Part shown: one piece after another, positions 33,485 to 42,479 of the stretch
Position numbering within the stretch: position 1 is the stretch's first letter
How the letters are laid out: each line of letters begins with the position of its first letter
Assembly (NCBI RefSeq): GCF_900444995.1
Contig: NZ_UAPQ01000009.1
Location: 1 to 64,000, forward strand
Length of the DNA stretch: 64,000 bases
From: Actinomyces bovis
GTDB lineage: Bacteria; Actinomycetota; Actinomycetes; Actinomycetales; Actinomycetaceae
Direction of reading: 5' to 3'
Position numbers and translations under genes: made by a program
The notes under the pieces: generated by a model
Told to the model about the DNA's origin: nothing
Database searches by the model: none
Seen by the model: the letters and a program-made list of their open reading frames with translations, nothing else

Positions 33485-35155
33485 TTAGCGACGCTGTGCG
33501 CGTCTGCGGGCTACGGCGTCGATTGTGGCGCCAAGGATACCTGCCAGTGCCAGGGCAGCTGCACCGAGCTCTAGAACGATGCCGGGCCACGGTCCTAAAC
33601 GATCCGCCCAGGTCTGCGAGCTGCGCAGCGGCACCTCGGCAACCAGCCCGGCCTGGGTGTAGGCCTTGGTGGCCTGCTCTACCTGCCCTGCCGGGTTGAT
33701 AATCGCGGTAATGCCTACGGTGGAGGCCTGCACGACGGCGCGTCCGTGCACCACCGCCTGTACTCGCCCTTGCGCCAGTTGCTGACCAGCCTCAGAGGAG
33801 AGCAGGAAGCTGGCGTTGTTGGTAGGTACCACAATCAGCTCGCCTCCCTCCAGCACTCCGGCACGCAGGGCAGAGTCATAAGCGACCTCAAAGCAGATGC
33901 CGACAGCCAGGGGCACCTCTCGGCCTTGGGAGGCTGCTGGGACGGCAAGGGTGTGCCCTTCGGTGCCGGGCAGCAGGTCCACGCCAATCCGGTCGACCTC
34001 GGTGGTGATGTGGCGGACAAATCCGCGCCAGGGGATGTACTCGGCAAAAGGTACCGGCAGATGCTTGCGGTAGTAGTTCCCCGCCCCCTGCTTCTGGTCC
34101 CAGAGCAAGAGGTCGTTGTAGCGAACCGTTCGGCCTGCTGGCCCGTCATTGGCGTACTTGATAGCGCCGACAAGCACCGGTGCGCCTGCCGTCGTTGCTG
34201 CCTCTTGTACCAGCGCAGCGGCACGGGGCTCAGCGCGGGGGTCTAGATCGGCAGAGTTTTCCGGCCAGATCACGACGTCGACGCCACCGGGGCCGGTCTC
34301 TTGGGCCACGGCGCGCGTGGCTTCCAGGTGGTTGGAGGTGACTTCCAGAGCCCGGCCAAAGGCATCTTCAAAGTCTTTAGCCACATTGCCTTGCACCGCC
34401 GCCACGCGCAGCGTTCCCGTTTGAGCCTGCGTGGAGAGCGGAAGCACGGAGGGCAGCACCACCACCAAGGCACCACAAGCAAATACTGGGGCCAGACGGG
34501 GCCAGTGGCGGACCCGGAGAGCCTGCATCACCTCTGCCAGGCAGGCGCCCAGGCAGGCCAAACAGGCGGTTAAGGCGATTGAGCCTCCGTAGGCGGCGAT
34601 GGGCAGCATTGGAGCATCAGCCGCCGCAAAAGCCAAGCGTCCAAAAGGCATGCCGCCCAGGGGCCAAGAGGCACGCAGTTCCTCCACCCCGCACCACAGC
34701 AGGGTGAAGGCGCCAACCCGAGCCAGGCCAGTCCACCATTTGGCTTCAGCACCAAAGGCCTTGAGCCTGCTGGCTGCAGCCCACGCCAAGCCCAGGGCTG
34801 TCAGGTAGAGCAACTCAGTGATAGTCAACGCCACCCAGCCAACGGCATTGCCCATCGCGATAGCAGCAAAATGCAGCAGCGGTGCAAACAGGCCCAGGCC
34901 AAAGCAGGAACCGAGAACCGCCCCGGAGACCAGGCTTGAGCCCCGCAGCAGGGCCCCCCAGAGCCCCACTCCAATAGGTGCCAGCCACCAGGAGCCCTGC
35001 AGCGGCAGCGCTCCGCTAAGGGGCGGTGGGAAGGCCGCATAAACGAGCACACCGGCAAGCAAGGAGAACAGAGACCGCCAGATCCAGGCGTGTTTCAAGG
35101 CCCCTAGAAGAACCTGCTGTTTCTGGGCGGGCTGGTGCTTGGGGCGAGTCCTCAT
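33485..35155 (-). CDS. lnt: Apolipoprotein N-acyltransferase
   Basis: 556 residues, start ATG at 35155 overlapping the upstream stop (ATGA). N-acylates the lipid-modified cysteine of lipoproteins in the membrane. The first 200 residues hold about six hydrophobic helices (SLFSLLAGVLVYAAFPPP, GSWWLAPIGVGLWGALL and others). The C-terminal nitrilase-like domain carries the Glu-Lys-Cys triad: DVVIWPENSADL, YRKHLPVPFAEYIPWR, and GICFEVAYDSALRAG. A final hydrophobic segment and a basic tail end the chain. Operon with DUF808 upstream and ppm1 downstream; the mycobacterial orthologue is an Lnt-Ppm1 fusion. Confidence 0.94.
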   Translation of the reverse strand: MRTRPKHQPAQKQQVLLGALKHAWIWRSLFSLLAGVLVYAAFPPPLSGALPLQGSWWLAPIGVGLWGALLRGSSLVSGAVLGSCFGLGLFAPLLHFAAIAMGNAVGWVALTITELLYLTALGLAWAAASRLKAFGAEAKWWTGLARVGAFTLLWCGVEELRASWPLGGMPFGRLAFAAADAPMLPIAAYGGSIALTACLACLGACLAEVMQALRVRHWPRLAPVFACGALVVVLPSVLPLSTQAQTGTLRVAAVQGNVAKDFEDAFGRALEVTSNHLEATRAVAQETGPGGVDVVIWPENSADLDPRAEPRAAALVQEAATTAGAPVLVGAIKYANDGPAGRTVRYNDLLLWDQKQGAGNYYRKHLPVPFAEYIPWRGFVRHITTEVDRIGVDLLPGTEGHTLAVPAASQGREVPLAVGICFEVAYDSALRAGVLEGGELIVVPTNNASFLLSSEAGQQLAQGRVQAVVHGRAVVQASTVGITAIINPAGQVEQATKAYTQAGLVAEVPLRSSQTWADRLGPWPGIVLELGAAALALAGILGATIDAVARRRAQRR

Positions 35156-36075
35156 GCCTGGTTGTGGCGCTTCCGTTTGGGCAGGATCTGGTGCAGACCG
35201 GCCCATAGCAGCGCGAGCGTGCAGCCGATGATGGCACCGATCAAACAGGAGACAGCGGTCTTGCAAAGCCAAGCGAGCACCGGATTGGAGACAATCCGCT
35301 CGGCCTGCTCTATGAAGGCATAGGGGTAGTGCAGGCCAAAGTGCTCCAAGTTGTGGGAGAGAATCTCTCCTCCCACCCAAAGCATTGCGATGGTGCCGAT
35401 ATAGCCGATGACGGTGAAGGTCCCCGGAGCTGCTCGCACAATCAGACGCCCGAAACCGCGCCCAGGTCCAGTGCTTGCGTTCTGGGCCAGATGTACGCCG
35501 AAGTCGTCAGCTTTGATGAGCAACGCCACCAGACCGTAGACCGCAAAGGTTATGAGCAAGGCAATCATGGCTAGAACGATCAGTCGCCGCAGCTGAGTCT
35601 CGTTCACCGAGGCAATAGCCAGCAAGATCAACTCAGTTGAGAGCACAAAGTCAGTGGTGATAGCTCGCCGGACAATCGAGTCCTCGTCATTGGCCTGCTC
35701 CTCCTGCGCCGAAGCTTCGTGATGCAACCACCGGCCGAGCACCTTCTCTCCTCCCTCAAAGCACAGGTAGGGGCCACCGATTATCAGGGCCACTGGCAGG
35801 AGATCAGGGGCTACGGCGGTCAGCAACAAGCCAAGTGGCAAGATGATGAGGAACTTGTTCCGTAGCGAACCCAGGGTGATGCGCTTGATAATGGGCAGTT
35901 CGCGGTCCGGGGAGATGCCGGTCACGTACTGGGGGGTGGCGGCGACGTCGTCCACCGCGGCCGCAGAAACCTTTGCGGCGGTCTTCACCGCGATACTCGC
36001 CGTGTCGTCAATAGTTGACAGCGTCATCTTGGCGAGGGTCGCGATGTCGTCTAGCAGGGCGAAAAAGCCGGACAA
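35152..36075 (-). CDS. DUF808 family membrane protein
   Basis: 307 residues from a TTG at 36075, with GGTGA upstream. The start MSGFFALLDDIATLAKMTLS, ASIAVKTAAKVSAAAVDDVA and GGPYLCFEGGEKVLG are characteristic of the DUF808/YedI family. There are about seven predicted hydrophobic helices (e.g. FLIILPLGLLLTAVAPDLL, LIVLAMIALLITFAVYGLVA). The function is unknown. The last four bases overlap lnt. Confidence 0.85.
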   Translation of the reverse strand: MSGFFALLDDIATLAKMTLSTIDDTASIAVKTAAKVSAAAVDDVAATPQYVTGISPDRELPIIKRITLGSLRNKFLIILPLGLLLTAVAPDLLPVALIIGGPYLCFEGGEKVLGRWLHHEASAQEEQANDEDSIVRRAITTDFVLSTELILLAIASVNETQLRRLIVLAMIALLITFAVYGLVALLIKADDFGVHLAQNASTGPGRGFGRLIVRAAPGTFTVIGYIGTIAMLWVGGEILSHNLEHFGLHYPYAFIEQAERIVSNPVLAWLCKTAVSCLIGAIIGCTLALLWAGLHQILPKRKRHNQA

Positions 36076-36133
36076 GTGTCACCGTTCCTGAGTCAGGCCG
36101 GGCATTTTAAGGCGCAACCCGGCAGGTATGAGC

Positions 36134-39064
36134 CTACAAGGAGGACCAGGAGACCACGCCGCGCGCCACATCCTGAGCGGCCTGTGCGGCCACCAAATTT
36201 AAGGGCGTGCCCTTAGAGGCAACGCCTGCTGGTTCTAGCTTTACTCCGGGAGCATCCATGGGGAAGGCCGCGATCTGGGTCAGCACATCGAGCAGCTGCT
36301 TGCACCAGCGCACGAAGTCCCCGGCGGTCAGCTCACAAGCCTCCAACACTTCCCCAAGCTCAGCGCCCTCAGCCCAAGCCTTCACCGGCCCAGCCAGGGC
36401 GGCCTCAGCACCAGTGGAGTGCTCAATCCGCGCCAAAGCTTCCAACTCATTGATTCTGCGGGACACGCCCAACTCCGCGCGCAGGACCGCCCCTAGACGA
36501 GAGCCCGGAGATACCGGCAGGCCCAAAGTGTTGGAGGTTAAGCGCGGCTCGTAGACGCAGGCGCTAACAGCCCCAGCCAGATCTCCGGAGCTCAGATCCG
36601 CCCAGGTGCCGGTGCGCAGGCACTCGGCTATCAGCAGGTCACGTTCGGCGTAAACGCGCGCCAACATCCGCCCCGCCGCTGTCACTCGCAGTTCCCGCTC
36701 AGGATGCCCCCGATCCACCGGCTCCAGGTACCCCAGGGTCAGCAGCACCTCGCATACGGCGTCAAAAAGCCTGGAGATGGTGCCCGTGCGAGTCACTACG
36801 CGGTTCTGCAATCGCTCCGCCTCAGCCAAAGCCTTAGCCCATTTTCGTCCGATGCGAGCGTGCTGCACCCGGTCAGCACAGGCATGGCAGGGGTGAGCGC
36901 GCAGTTGGTGACGCAATTCCTCCAATTGCTCAACGGCGCAGTGGCGGCTGCGCTCTTCCTTTCCGCCACGATGCCGTCGCCTCCCCTCCTCCTGCAGCTG
37001 ACCTGTACGGATGGCCGTAATCAGGCGACCTACCAGACGGTCGCGGTCGCGCGGGCGGCGCAGCTCAGCACTATCTGGTACCCGCAACTCCCCTACTCGG
37101 GTTACGCCATCGGGAGCGGTCTCCGGCGTAAGCATGGTTATCCGCCCATCCTCGCCCAGAACTGTCAGCGCAGGCGTGCCCAAGCGATCCTGACCTACCT
37201 CCAACACCACGGCGTGCTTGACCCGCCGTCCTTTCCGGTAGATCACCACTGCGCCGCGGTTCAGCGCGCTCATGCTGCGGCCAGCATCTAAGCGGCGCGC
37301 AGCAGAAGTCTCCTGCTTCAGCGTGGACTCGGCCTCAGCAATTTGCTGGCGCAGGCGGGCATACTCGCGGAAGTCGCCCAGATGGCAGGTCATCTGGGCT
37401 TCCAGTCCCTCCACACTGCGGCGCTTCCGGCGGGCTGCTGCCGCCAGTTCCACCACGCCACGATCGGCTTGAAATTGGGCGAAGGAGGATTCCAACACCT
37501 CCCGGGCTCTCGCCCGGTTGGTGCGCCCCAAGAGATTGACCGCCATGTTGTAAGTAGGGCGGAAGGCTGAGACCAGCGGGTAGGTGCGGCGCGAGGCCAG
37601 GGAGGAGACAGTGCTGGGCTCCAGGTCATCAACAGCTAGGACGACGGCATGTCCCTCCACATCGATCCCCCGCCTGCCGGCGCGCCCGGTCAGCTGCGTG
37701 TACTCCCCCGGAGTCAGGTTGACATGCGCTGAGCCATTCCACTTGCGCAGGGACTCCAACACCACTGTGCGGGCGGGCATATTGATGCCCAGAGCCAGGG
37801 TCTCGGTGGCATAGACAACTTTGACGAGCCCGGCACTGAACAGCTCTTCTACGGTCTCTTTGAACACGGGCAGCAGACCTGCGTGATGCGCGGCCACCCC
37901 GCGTTCCAGGGCGCGGGCCCAAGCATGGAATCCCAGCACGGCCAGATCAGCCCCGGGAATATCTGCAACGCGCCGTTCGATTACTTCACGGATGCGTTTG
38001 GCCTCAGTATCAGTGGTGAGGTCCACTCCCCCAGCCATGGCTTGGTTGACGGCCTGCTCGCAACCAGCCCGAGAGAAAACGAAGACGATAGCCGGGAGCA
38101 GCCGTGCCTCCCCCAGGGCCTGAATAACGGCGGGTCGGGCGGGGGGCCGCAAGCGGGCGACGCGGGCACCATCCACGCCGCGCCTCGGGGCTCTTAGACC
38201 ACGGGTCTCCCCACGCTTCCATGGCTGGCGGAACCCCTGTCCGCCGCTGCGCTGCTCGCGCTTGGAGACGGCGTTACCCCCGGCTGCGGCGCGCCTCGCA
38301 GAGCGCACAGCGTTGAGAAGCTCAGGGTTTAGAGGCGGTTGGGATGTAAGCGCGGCTTCTGCGGCAGCGTCCTCCACTGCTACCGGCACCGAGTACAGGG
38401 GCAGCAGCCTGCGGCCCACCAGCATGTGTTGGGTTAGGGGCACGGGCCGGTGTTCGGAGACGACGACGGTGGTTGAGCCGCGCACCTGGTCCAGCCAATC
38501 ACCAAACTCTTCTGCGTTGGAGACCGTGGCAGATAGGGAAACAACTTGGACCTGCGGGGCCAGGTGGATGATGACTTCCTCCCAGACGGGGCCACGGAAG
38601 CGGTCGGCTAGGTAGTGCACCTCATCCATGACCACAAATCCCAGGCGGCTAAGGTCGGAGGAGCCGGAGTACAGCATGTTGCGCAGTACTTCGGTGGTCA
38701 TAACCACCACCTGCGCGTGTGGGTTGACGGAGGTATCGCCGGTGAGCAGGCCCACCTGATCCGACCCAAAGCGTTCGCACAAGTCCAGGTATTTCTGATT
38801 GGACAGCGCCTTGATGGGCGTGGTGTAGAAGGCCTTGAGGGCCTTGGCTAGAGCCAGGTGGACGGCAAACTCCCCCACCACGGTCTTGCCTGCGCCAGTG
38901 GGGGCAGCTACGAGCACACCCTCACCTCGTTCCAGAGCTTGGCAGCCAAGCTCCTGGAACTCGTCCAGTTGGAAACTCAAGGTCTCGCGGAAACGGGCAA
39001 GCTCAGTGCGCGCTGCCTCCTGACGTCGACGTGCGGCGGCATAGCGTTCTGCAGGCGAGCTCAT
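36134..39064 (-). CDS. helY: Ski2-like DEAD/DEAH-box RNA helicase HelY
   Basis: 976 residues. The helicase core (about 25-510): Q-motif-like FQLDEFQELGCQALERG, Walker A AAPTGAGKTVVGEF, motif II VVMDEVHYLADRFRG (DEVH), SLSATVSNAEEFGDW, and motif VI QLTGRAGRRGIDVEG. The C-terminal half contains the DSHCT domain (about 780-970, with FDAVCEVLLTLGYL and the ending AAQDVARGVVSWSSL). The mycobacterial counterpart is Rv2092c, next to tatC. It is likely to act in RNA processing or degradation. TAGGCT lies 6 nt before the ATG. Confidence 0.94.
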   Translation of the reverse strand: MSSPAERYAAARRRQEAARTELARFRETLSFQLDEFQELGCQALERGEGVLVAAPTGAGKTVVGEFAVHLALAKALKAFYTTPIKALSNQKYLDLCERFGSDQVGLLTGDTSVNPHAQVVVMTTEVLRNMLYSGSSDLSRLGFVVMDEVHYLADRFRGPVWEEVIIHLAPQVQVVSLSATVSNAEEFGDWLDQVRGSTTVVVSEHRPVPLTQHMLVGRRLLPLYSVPVAVEDAAAEAALTSQPPLNPELLNAVRSARRAAAGGNAVSKREQRSGGQGFRQPWKRGETRGLRAPRRGVDGARVARLRPPARPAVIQALGEARLLPAIVFVFSRAGCEQAVNQAMAGGVDLTTDTEAKRIREVIERRVADIPGADLAVLGFHAWARALERGVAAHHAGLLPVFKETVEELFSAGLVKVVYATETLALGINMPARTVVLESLRKWNGSAHVNLTPGEYTQLTGRAGRRGIDVEGHAVVLAVDDLEPSTVSSLASRRTYPLVSAFRPTYNMAVNLLGRTNRARAREVLESSFAQFQADRGVVELAAAARRKRRSVEGLEAQMTCHLGDFREYARLRQQIAEAESTLKQETSAARRLDAGRSMSALNRGAVVIYRKGRRVKHAVVLEVGQDRLGTPALTVLGEDGRITMLTPETAPDGVTRVGELRVPDSAELRRPRDRDRLVGRLITAIRTGQLQEEGRRRHRGGKEERSRHCAVEQLEELRHQLRAHPCHACADRVQHARIGRKWAKALAEAERLQNRVVTRTGTISRLFDAVCEVLLTLGYLEPVDRGHPERELRVTAAGRMLARVYAERDLLIAECLRTGTWADLSSGDLAGAVSACVYEPRLTSNTLGLPVSPGSRLGAVLRAELGVSRRINELEALARIEHSTGAEAALAGPVKAWAEGAELGEVLEACELTAGDFVRWCKQLLDVLTQIAAFPMDAPGVKLEPAGVASKGTPLNLVAAQAAQDVARGVVSWSSL

Positions 39065-39076
39065 GGCTTTAGCCTA
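39065..39076 (-). promoter_or_regulatory. Leaderless promoter of helY (TAGGCT)
   Basis: On the minus strand TAGGCT (39076-39071), then AAAGCC, then the ATG at 39064. The box overlaps the 64-bp gap from the upstream lipid kinase gene. Confidence 0.55.
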
Positions 39077-39128
39077 CGTGGCACCTCTGATCCAGCAGGG
39101 CCTAAGCCCTGGACTGGCGCAGGCGTAC

Positions 39129-40076
39129 TCAGGCGGGCAGGAGCACTGTGACCACATCACGCACCGCTTCTAGGCACAGAGGTAAATCCGCGATGGCTTC
39201 ACCGTCGGCCATCGGCTGGGGTGGCCTCCGCCAGCCCTGCTCCGCGGGCAAGGCCTCAATAGTGAGCAGCTGCGTGCGTTCCAAATGCACAGCGGGATCA
39301 CCCAAATGATCGCCTTTGAAGAGTTGCTTCAGCAGGCGCAGCAGATGCCGGCGCGAAACCGGCTCCAGCCGCAGCACGTCCAGTAAACCGTCCGTGGGTG
39401 AGGCTTCCGGAGACAAATCCATGCCACCCCCGAAATACCTGGTATTCGCTGCAGCTAGCAGCAGTGCCGGCCCTTCCCAGGTACCTGAACCTGTGGTTAT
39501 GCGGTAACCGTAAGGGGCTAGCCGGGCCAGCTCCTCCATGACTGCACGCACGTAGCGGCCTTCACCTGCAGGCCAACTGAGCGTATTGGCCCGGGCATTC
39601 ACAGCGGCGTCAATGCCCGCTGAGCAGACGGCCAAGGACCACTCGTGCTCATCAGGCACTGGACTGCCATCCGGGCGGGTGGTGTGAATGGCGTCCAGGC
39701 GGATACTGCTGCCGCGTCCGGCTAAGGCCTCGGTGATGACAGTGGCGGCAGCATTTGGGTCTCGGGTGGGGAGTCCCAGGTGACGGGCCAGGTCGTTGCC
39801 GGTGCCCACCGCCACGATGCCTAGGGGCACGGGGGTTTGGGCCACGACGTCGAGGCCCAAATGCACGGTGCCGTCGCCTCCGACCACCACCAGCGCATCC
39901 AGTCCTACCCGGTCCTCCATCAGTGCGGTGGCGCTGCGGCGGGATTCGTCATAGCTGGTGCCATAGGCTTCAACGACGTCGTGTCCCGCGCTGACCAGCG
40001 CAGTGGTGACGATGCGGGCGGCGCCACCGTGGCGCCCACGCCCGGAGGTGGGGTTGACGACAAGGCCTACGCGCAT
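39129..40076 (-). CDS. Diacylglycerol/lipid kinase (DAGK catalytic domain)
   Basis: 315 residues. MRVGLVVNPTSGRGRHGG is the N-terminal nucleotide-binding motif, VVVGGDGTVHLGLDVVA the GGDGT signature and IVAVGTGNDLARHLGLP the following conserved loop. The C-terminal beta sandwich (about 140-315) has KGDHLGDPAVHLERT. Such enzymes phosphorylate diacylglycerol or a related lipid with ATP. The insertion between helY and tatC is not part of the mycobacterial order. Confidence 0.92.
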   Translation of the reverse strand: MRVGLVVNPTSGRGRHGGAARIVTTALVSAGHDVVEAYGTSYDESRRSATALMEDRVGLDALVVVGGDGTVHLGLDVVAQTPVPLGIVAVGTGNDLARHLGLPTRDPNAAATVITEALAGRGSSIRLDAIHTTRPDGSPVPDEHEWSLAVCSAGIDAAVNARANTLSWPAGEGRYVRAVMEELARLAPYGYRITTGSGTWEGPALLLAAANTRYFGGGMDLSPEASPTDGLLDVLRLEPVSRRHLLRLLKQLFKGDHLGDPAVHLERTQLLTIEALPAEQGWRRPPQPMADGEAIADLPLCLEAVRDVVTVLLPA

Positions 40077-40131
40077 GGATAGCTACTGCGTTCTATCAGG
40101 GGCTACTGCCAGGGGAAGGGGGCTGCAGGTG

Positions 40132-40959
40132 TTATTCGGCCAACGCGGCCTCAAGGGCAGCGTCTTCTGCAGCGAGGCGTTTAGCGAGCCGTTTGTCATG
40201 TTGTATGGAAATCCCGCAGGCTCCGAAGTAGAGGCCAGTGATCGGTATGGACATAAAAATCACGGACCAAGGGTCAGGCAAGGGGTTAACGATCGCCATG
40301 AAGATAACAATGGCGACCACCGCCCAGCGCCAACCCTTGAGCATAGTGCGCCCCTTCATAAGGCCCAATTGGTTCAAGCCCACCATGATCTCTGGGAGCA
40401 AGAAGGCCGCACCGAAAGCCAGCACTATTCGCATGACGAAGGACAGGTAGGTGGACACGGACATCACACCTGCTACGGCGTCGGCGTCTGGCATAAAGCT
40501 AGTCAGCACGATCACGGCATGCGGGATGATGTAGATGCCCAGGGCCACACCAGCGGTGAAGAGCAGCAGGGCGGCGATGCCGTAGCCCCACACAAAGCGC
40601 TTCTCCTTGCTGGTCATACCAGGGGCCACAAAAGCCCAGAACTCGTAGGTCCAGATCGGCGCTGAAAGCAACACCCCTAGCCAGATGGAGAGACGCAATT
40701 TGAGGTCAAAGGAAGACATCACGGTCTCAAAGTTCATGACTAGGTTACGGCCATGCTTATTGGCCTCAACAATGGGCTGGGTGATGACCGTATACGCCCA
40801 GTCGGATAGGAAATAACCAACCACAGAGCAAATGAGCACCGCAATAGCAGAGATGAAGGCGCGGTTGCGCAGTTCACGCAAGTGGTCCCCAATAGCCATC
40901 CTGGCTTCAGGGTTGTTCTTGCGCTTCTTAGTTAACGCGACCTTCGGCAGGCTCGGCAC
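40132..40959 (-). CDS. tatC: Sec-independent protein translocase TatC
   Basis: 275 residues. The GTG at 40959 with AGAGAGG in front is preferred over the GTG at 40995. Hallmarks are the N-terminal IGDHLRELRNRAFISAIAV (the canonical HLxELRxR) and six membrane helices, with FETVMSSFDLKLRLSIWLG, a periplasmic loop with WAFVAPGMTSKEKRF, and a basic C-terminus. With TatA it exports folded proteins carrying twin-arginine signals. It forms an operon with tatA, 101 bp upstream. Confidence 0.95.
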   Translation of the reverse strand: MPSLPKVALTKKRKNNPEARMAIGDHLRELRNRAFISAIAVLICSVVGYFLSDWAYTVITQPIVEANKHGRNLVMNFETVMSSFDLKLRLSIWLGVLLSAPIWTYEFWAFVAPGMTSKEKRFVWGYGIAALLLFTAGVALGIYIIPHAVIVLTSFMPDADAVAGVMSVSTYLSFVMRIVLAFGAAFLLPEIMVGLNQLGLMKGRTMLKGWRWAVVAIVIFMAIVNPLPDPWSVIFMSIPITGLYFGACGISIQHDKRLAKRLAAEDAALEAALAE

Positions 40960-41060
40960 GGTTTTCCTCTCTACACGGTCACCAGGTACCGGCACCTGGC
41001 CCGCGAGTGGGGCTCAGGCAACCGGAGGCTTGCAGGCGCGCCCTAATGGGCGGAGCCTGC

Positions 41061-41345
41061 TCAGGCCTGGGGGGCGGCACCGTCCTGCGGGTTGACCGGC
41101 TGCGCTGGGGCGGCCTGGCCGGGCTGGGTGGGCTCGGTGTAGTAGGTGCCCTGCTGCGGCTGAATCTGTGCAGGGGGCTGGGCTGCGGGAGTGTCATCAT
41201 CCTCGCGCAGCTCCTTGACCTCCTTCTTAAAGACCTTCATGGACTTGCCGATGCTTCCGGCGAGTTCAGGCAGCTTGTTGGCTCCGAAGAGTAGAAGGAC
41301 GACGACCAGGACGACGATCCAGTGCCAAGGCCTCATGGCTCCCAT
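41061..41345 (-). CDS. tatA: Sec-independent translocase subunit TatA
   Basis: About 94 residues. RPWHWIVVLVVVLLLFGANK is the membrane helix ending in the FG motif; LPELAGSIGKSMKVFKKEV is the amphipathic helix. The C-terminus is an unstructured Pro/Gln/Ala-rich tail. Starts at 41345 (ATG) with GGAAGCAGG upstream; a further ATG lies at 41336. It oligomerises to form the Tat pore with TatC. Confidence 0.93.
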   Translation of the reverse strand: MGAMRPWHWIVVLVVVLLLFGANKLPELAGSIGKSMKVFKKEVKELREDDDTPAAQPPAQIQPQQGTYYTEPTQPGQAAPAQPVNPQDGAAPQA

Positions 41346-41481
41346 GTGAGTACCTGCTTCCAAGATTGAGGTGGGTTGGCCGAACGTGGCGAGTCTAGCG
41401 GTACGCGCTGCATGTGCCGAAAACGCAGGCGTGAGGTTCCACCCAAGGCGTATGAAACTCTTGGGTAGTGCTGCCCGGGGA

Positions 41482-42477
41482 TCAGGCGGGGTAGGCCGCC
41501 AGTCCGGCCTGCGCGGCAGCCGCTGCTCGTTGTCTGAGCGCGGCCGGTTCTACCGCCAGCACATGCCGCCCTGCCGAAAGCACCAGGCGCGTTAACCAGT
41601 ATTCATCACGTCCGCGCACCACCACACGCCAGCGACCGTCCTCCAGCTCAGTGGCGGATTCGCAAGGAATCTCCTCAACCAGCCAGCGGCCTGTGGGCGC
41701 CAGTGTCAGTTCCATGCGGGGCCGCTGGTCTGCAGCAGCTTTGCGACGACGGTTCACGAGTCGGTGGGTGACGGTGCCTTCCAGCAGCTGGGCGCTAAGC
41801 ACCCGGTCCAGACGGAAATCGCGTTCCGCCTGAGCGTGATGGCACCAGGCCTTCAGGGTCAGGTGACTGCCGTCACCGCTCAGGTTCAGCGGCTCAACAT
41901 CGCGGCTGGTGTGCACGTCATTTGCGGAAACGTATTCCAGGTGGAGCAGGCGATGCTCGCGCAAGGCCTGCCGGACTCGCTCGATGACGTTGGACGCCGC
42001 CTGTTGCAGAGTCGCTTTGGGGTGGCTGGATGCTGCCGCGCTGGGCTGAGCAGCTGTGGCCTGACTGCTTGGAGAGGCATGACCTTCCAACGCCGCTTGG
42101 ATCACCACTTGGGTCTGTGCCAGCGCGGCAGCTGTGTTGTGATCATTGGCAAAAACGCCCTGCAAGACCCGCAGCGCGAGCAGGAGGCTAGCCGCCTCAT
42201 GGCGGGAGAGTCGGACGGGCGCGTCCAGGCCAAGCCCCTGAGTTAGGTACAGCTCACCGTCCTCTTCCAATGCGTCATAGTCAAAGTCCACTAGGTCTCC
42301 CCCGGCCATGCCGGGCAGCCCAGTCATCCACAAGGTGAGTATGTCCTGGCGCAGTTGCTCCGCCTCCACGTTGAAATGCCGCGCCGCCTCTTGGAGGCTT
42401 ACGCCTGGGTGTGCGCTCACCCAGGCTGGCAAAGCCATAAGCCGGACGAGGCGCTCTGAGCCCGCTGGTCTGGCCAT
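41482..42477 (-). CDS. pafC: WYL-domain regulator PafC
   Basis: 331 residues. N-terminal winged HTH (ERLVRLMALPAWVSAHPGVS, LQEAARHFNVEAEQLRQDI), a linker, and a WYL domain (about 185-260) with RQALREHRLLHLEYVSAN and a downstream DRVLSAQLLEG. A WCX region ends the chain. With PafB it forms the heterodimeric activator of the LexA-independent DNA-damage response in mycobacteria. The ATG lies 2 nt after the pafB stop. No pafA or proteasome gene is in the window. Confidence 0.9.
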   Translation of the reverse strand: MARPAGSERLVRLMALPAWVSAHPGVSLQEAARHFNVEAEQLRQDILTLWMTGLPGMAGGDLVDFDYDALEEDGELYLTQGLGLDAPVRLSRHEAASLLLALRVLQGVFANDHNTAAALAQTQVVIQAALEGHASPSSQATAAQPSAAASSHPKATLQQAASNVIERVRQALREHRLLHLEYVSANDVHTSRDVEPLNLSGDGSHLTLKAWCHHAQAERDFRLDRVLSAQLLEGTVTHRLVNRRRKAAADQRPRMELTLAPTGRWLVEEIPCESATELEDGRWRVVVRGRDEYWLTRLVLSAGRHVLAVEPAALRQRAAAAAQAGLAAYPA

Positions 42478-42479
42478 GC

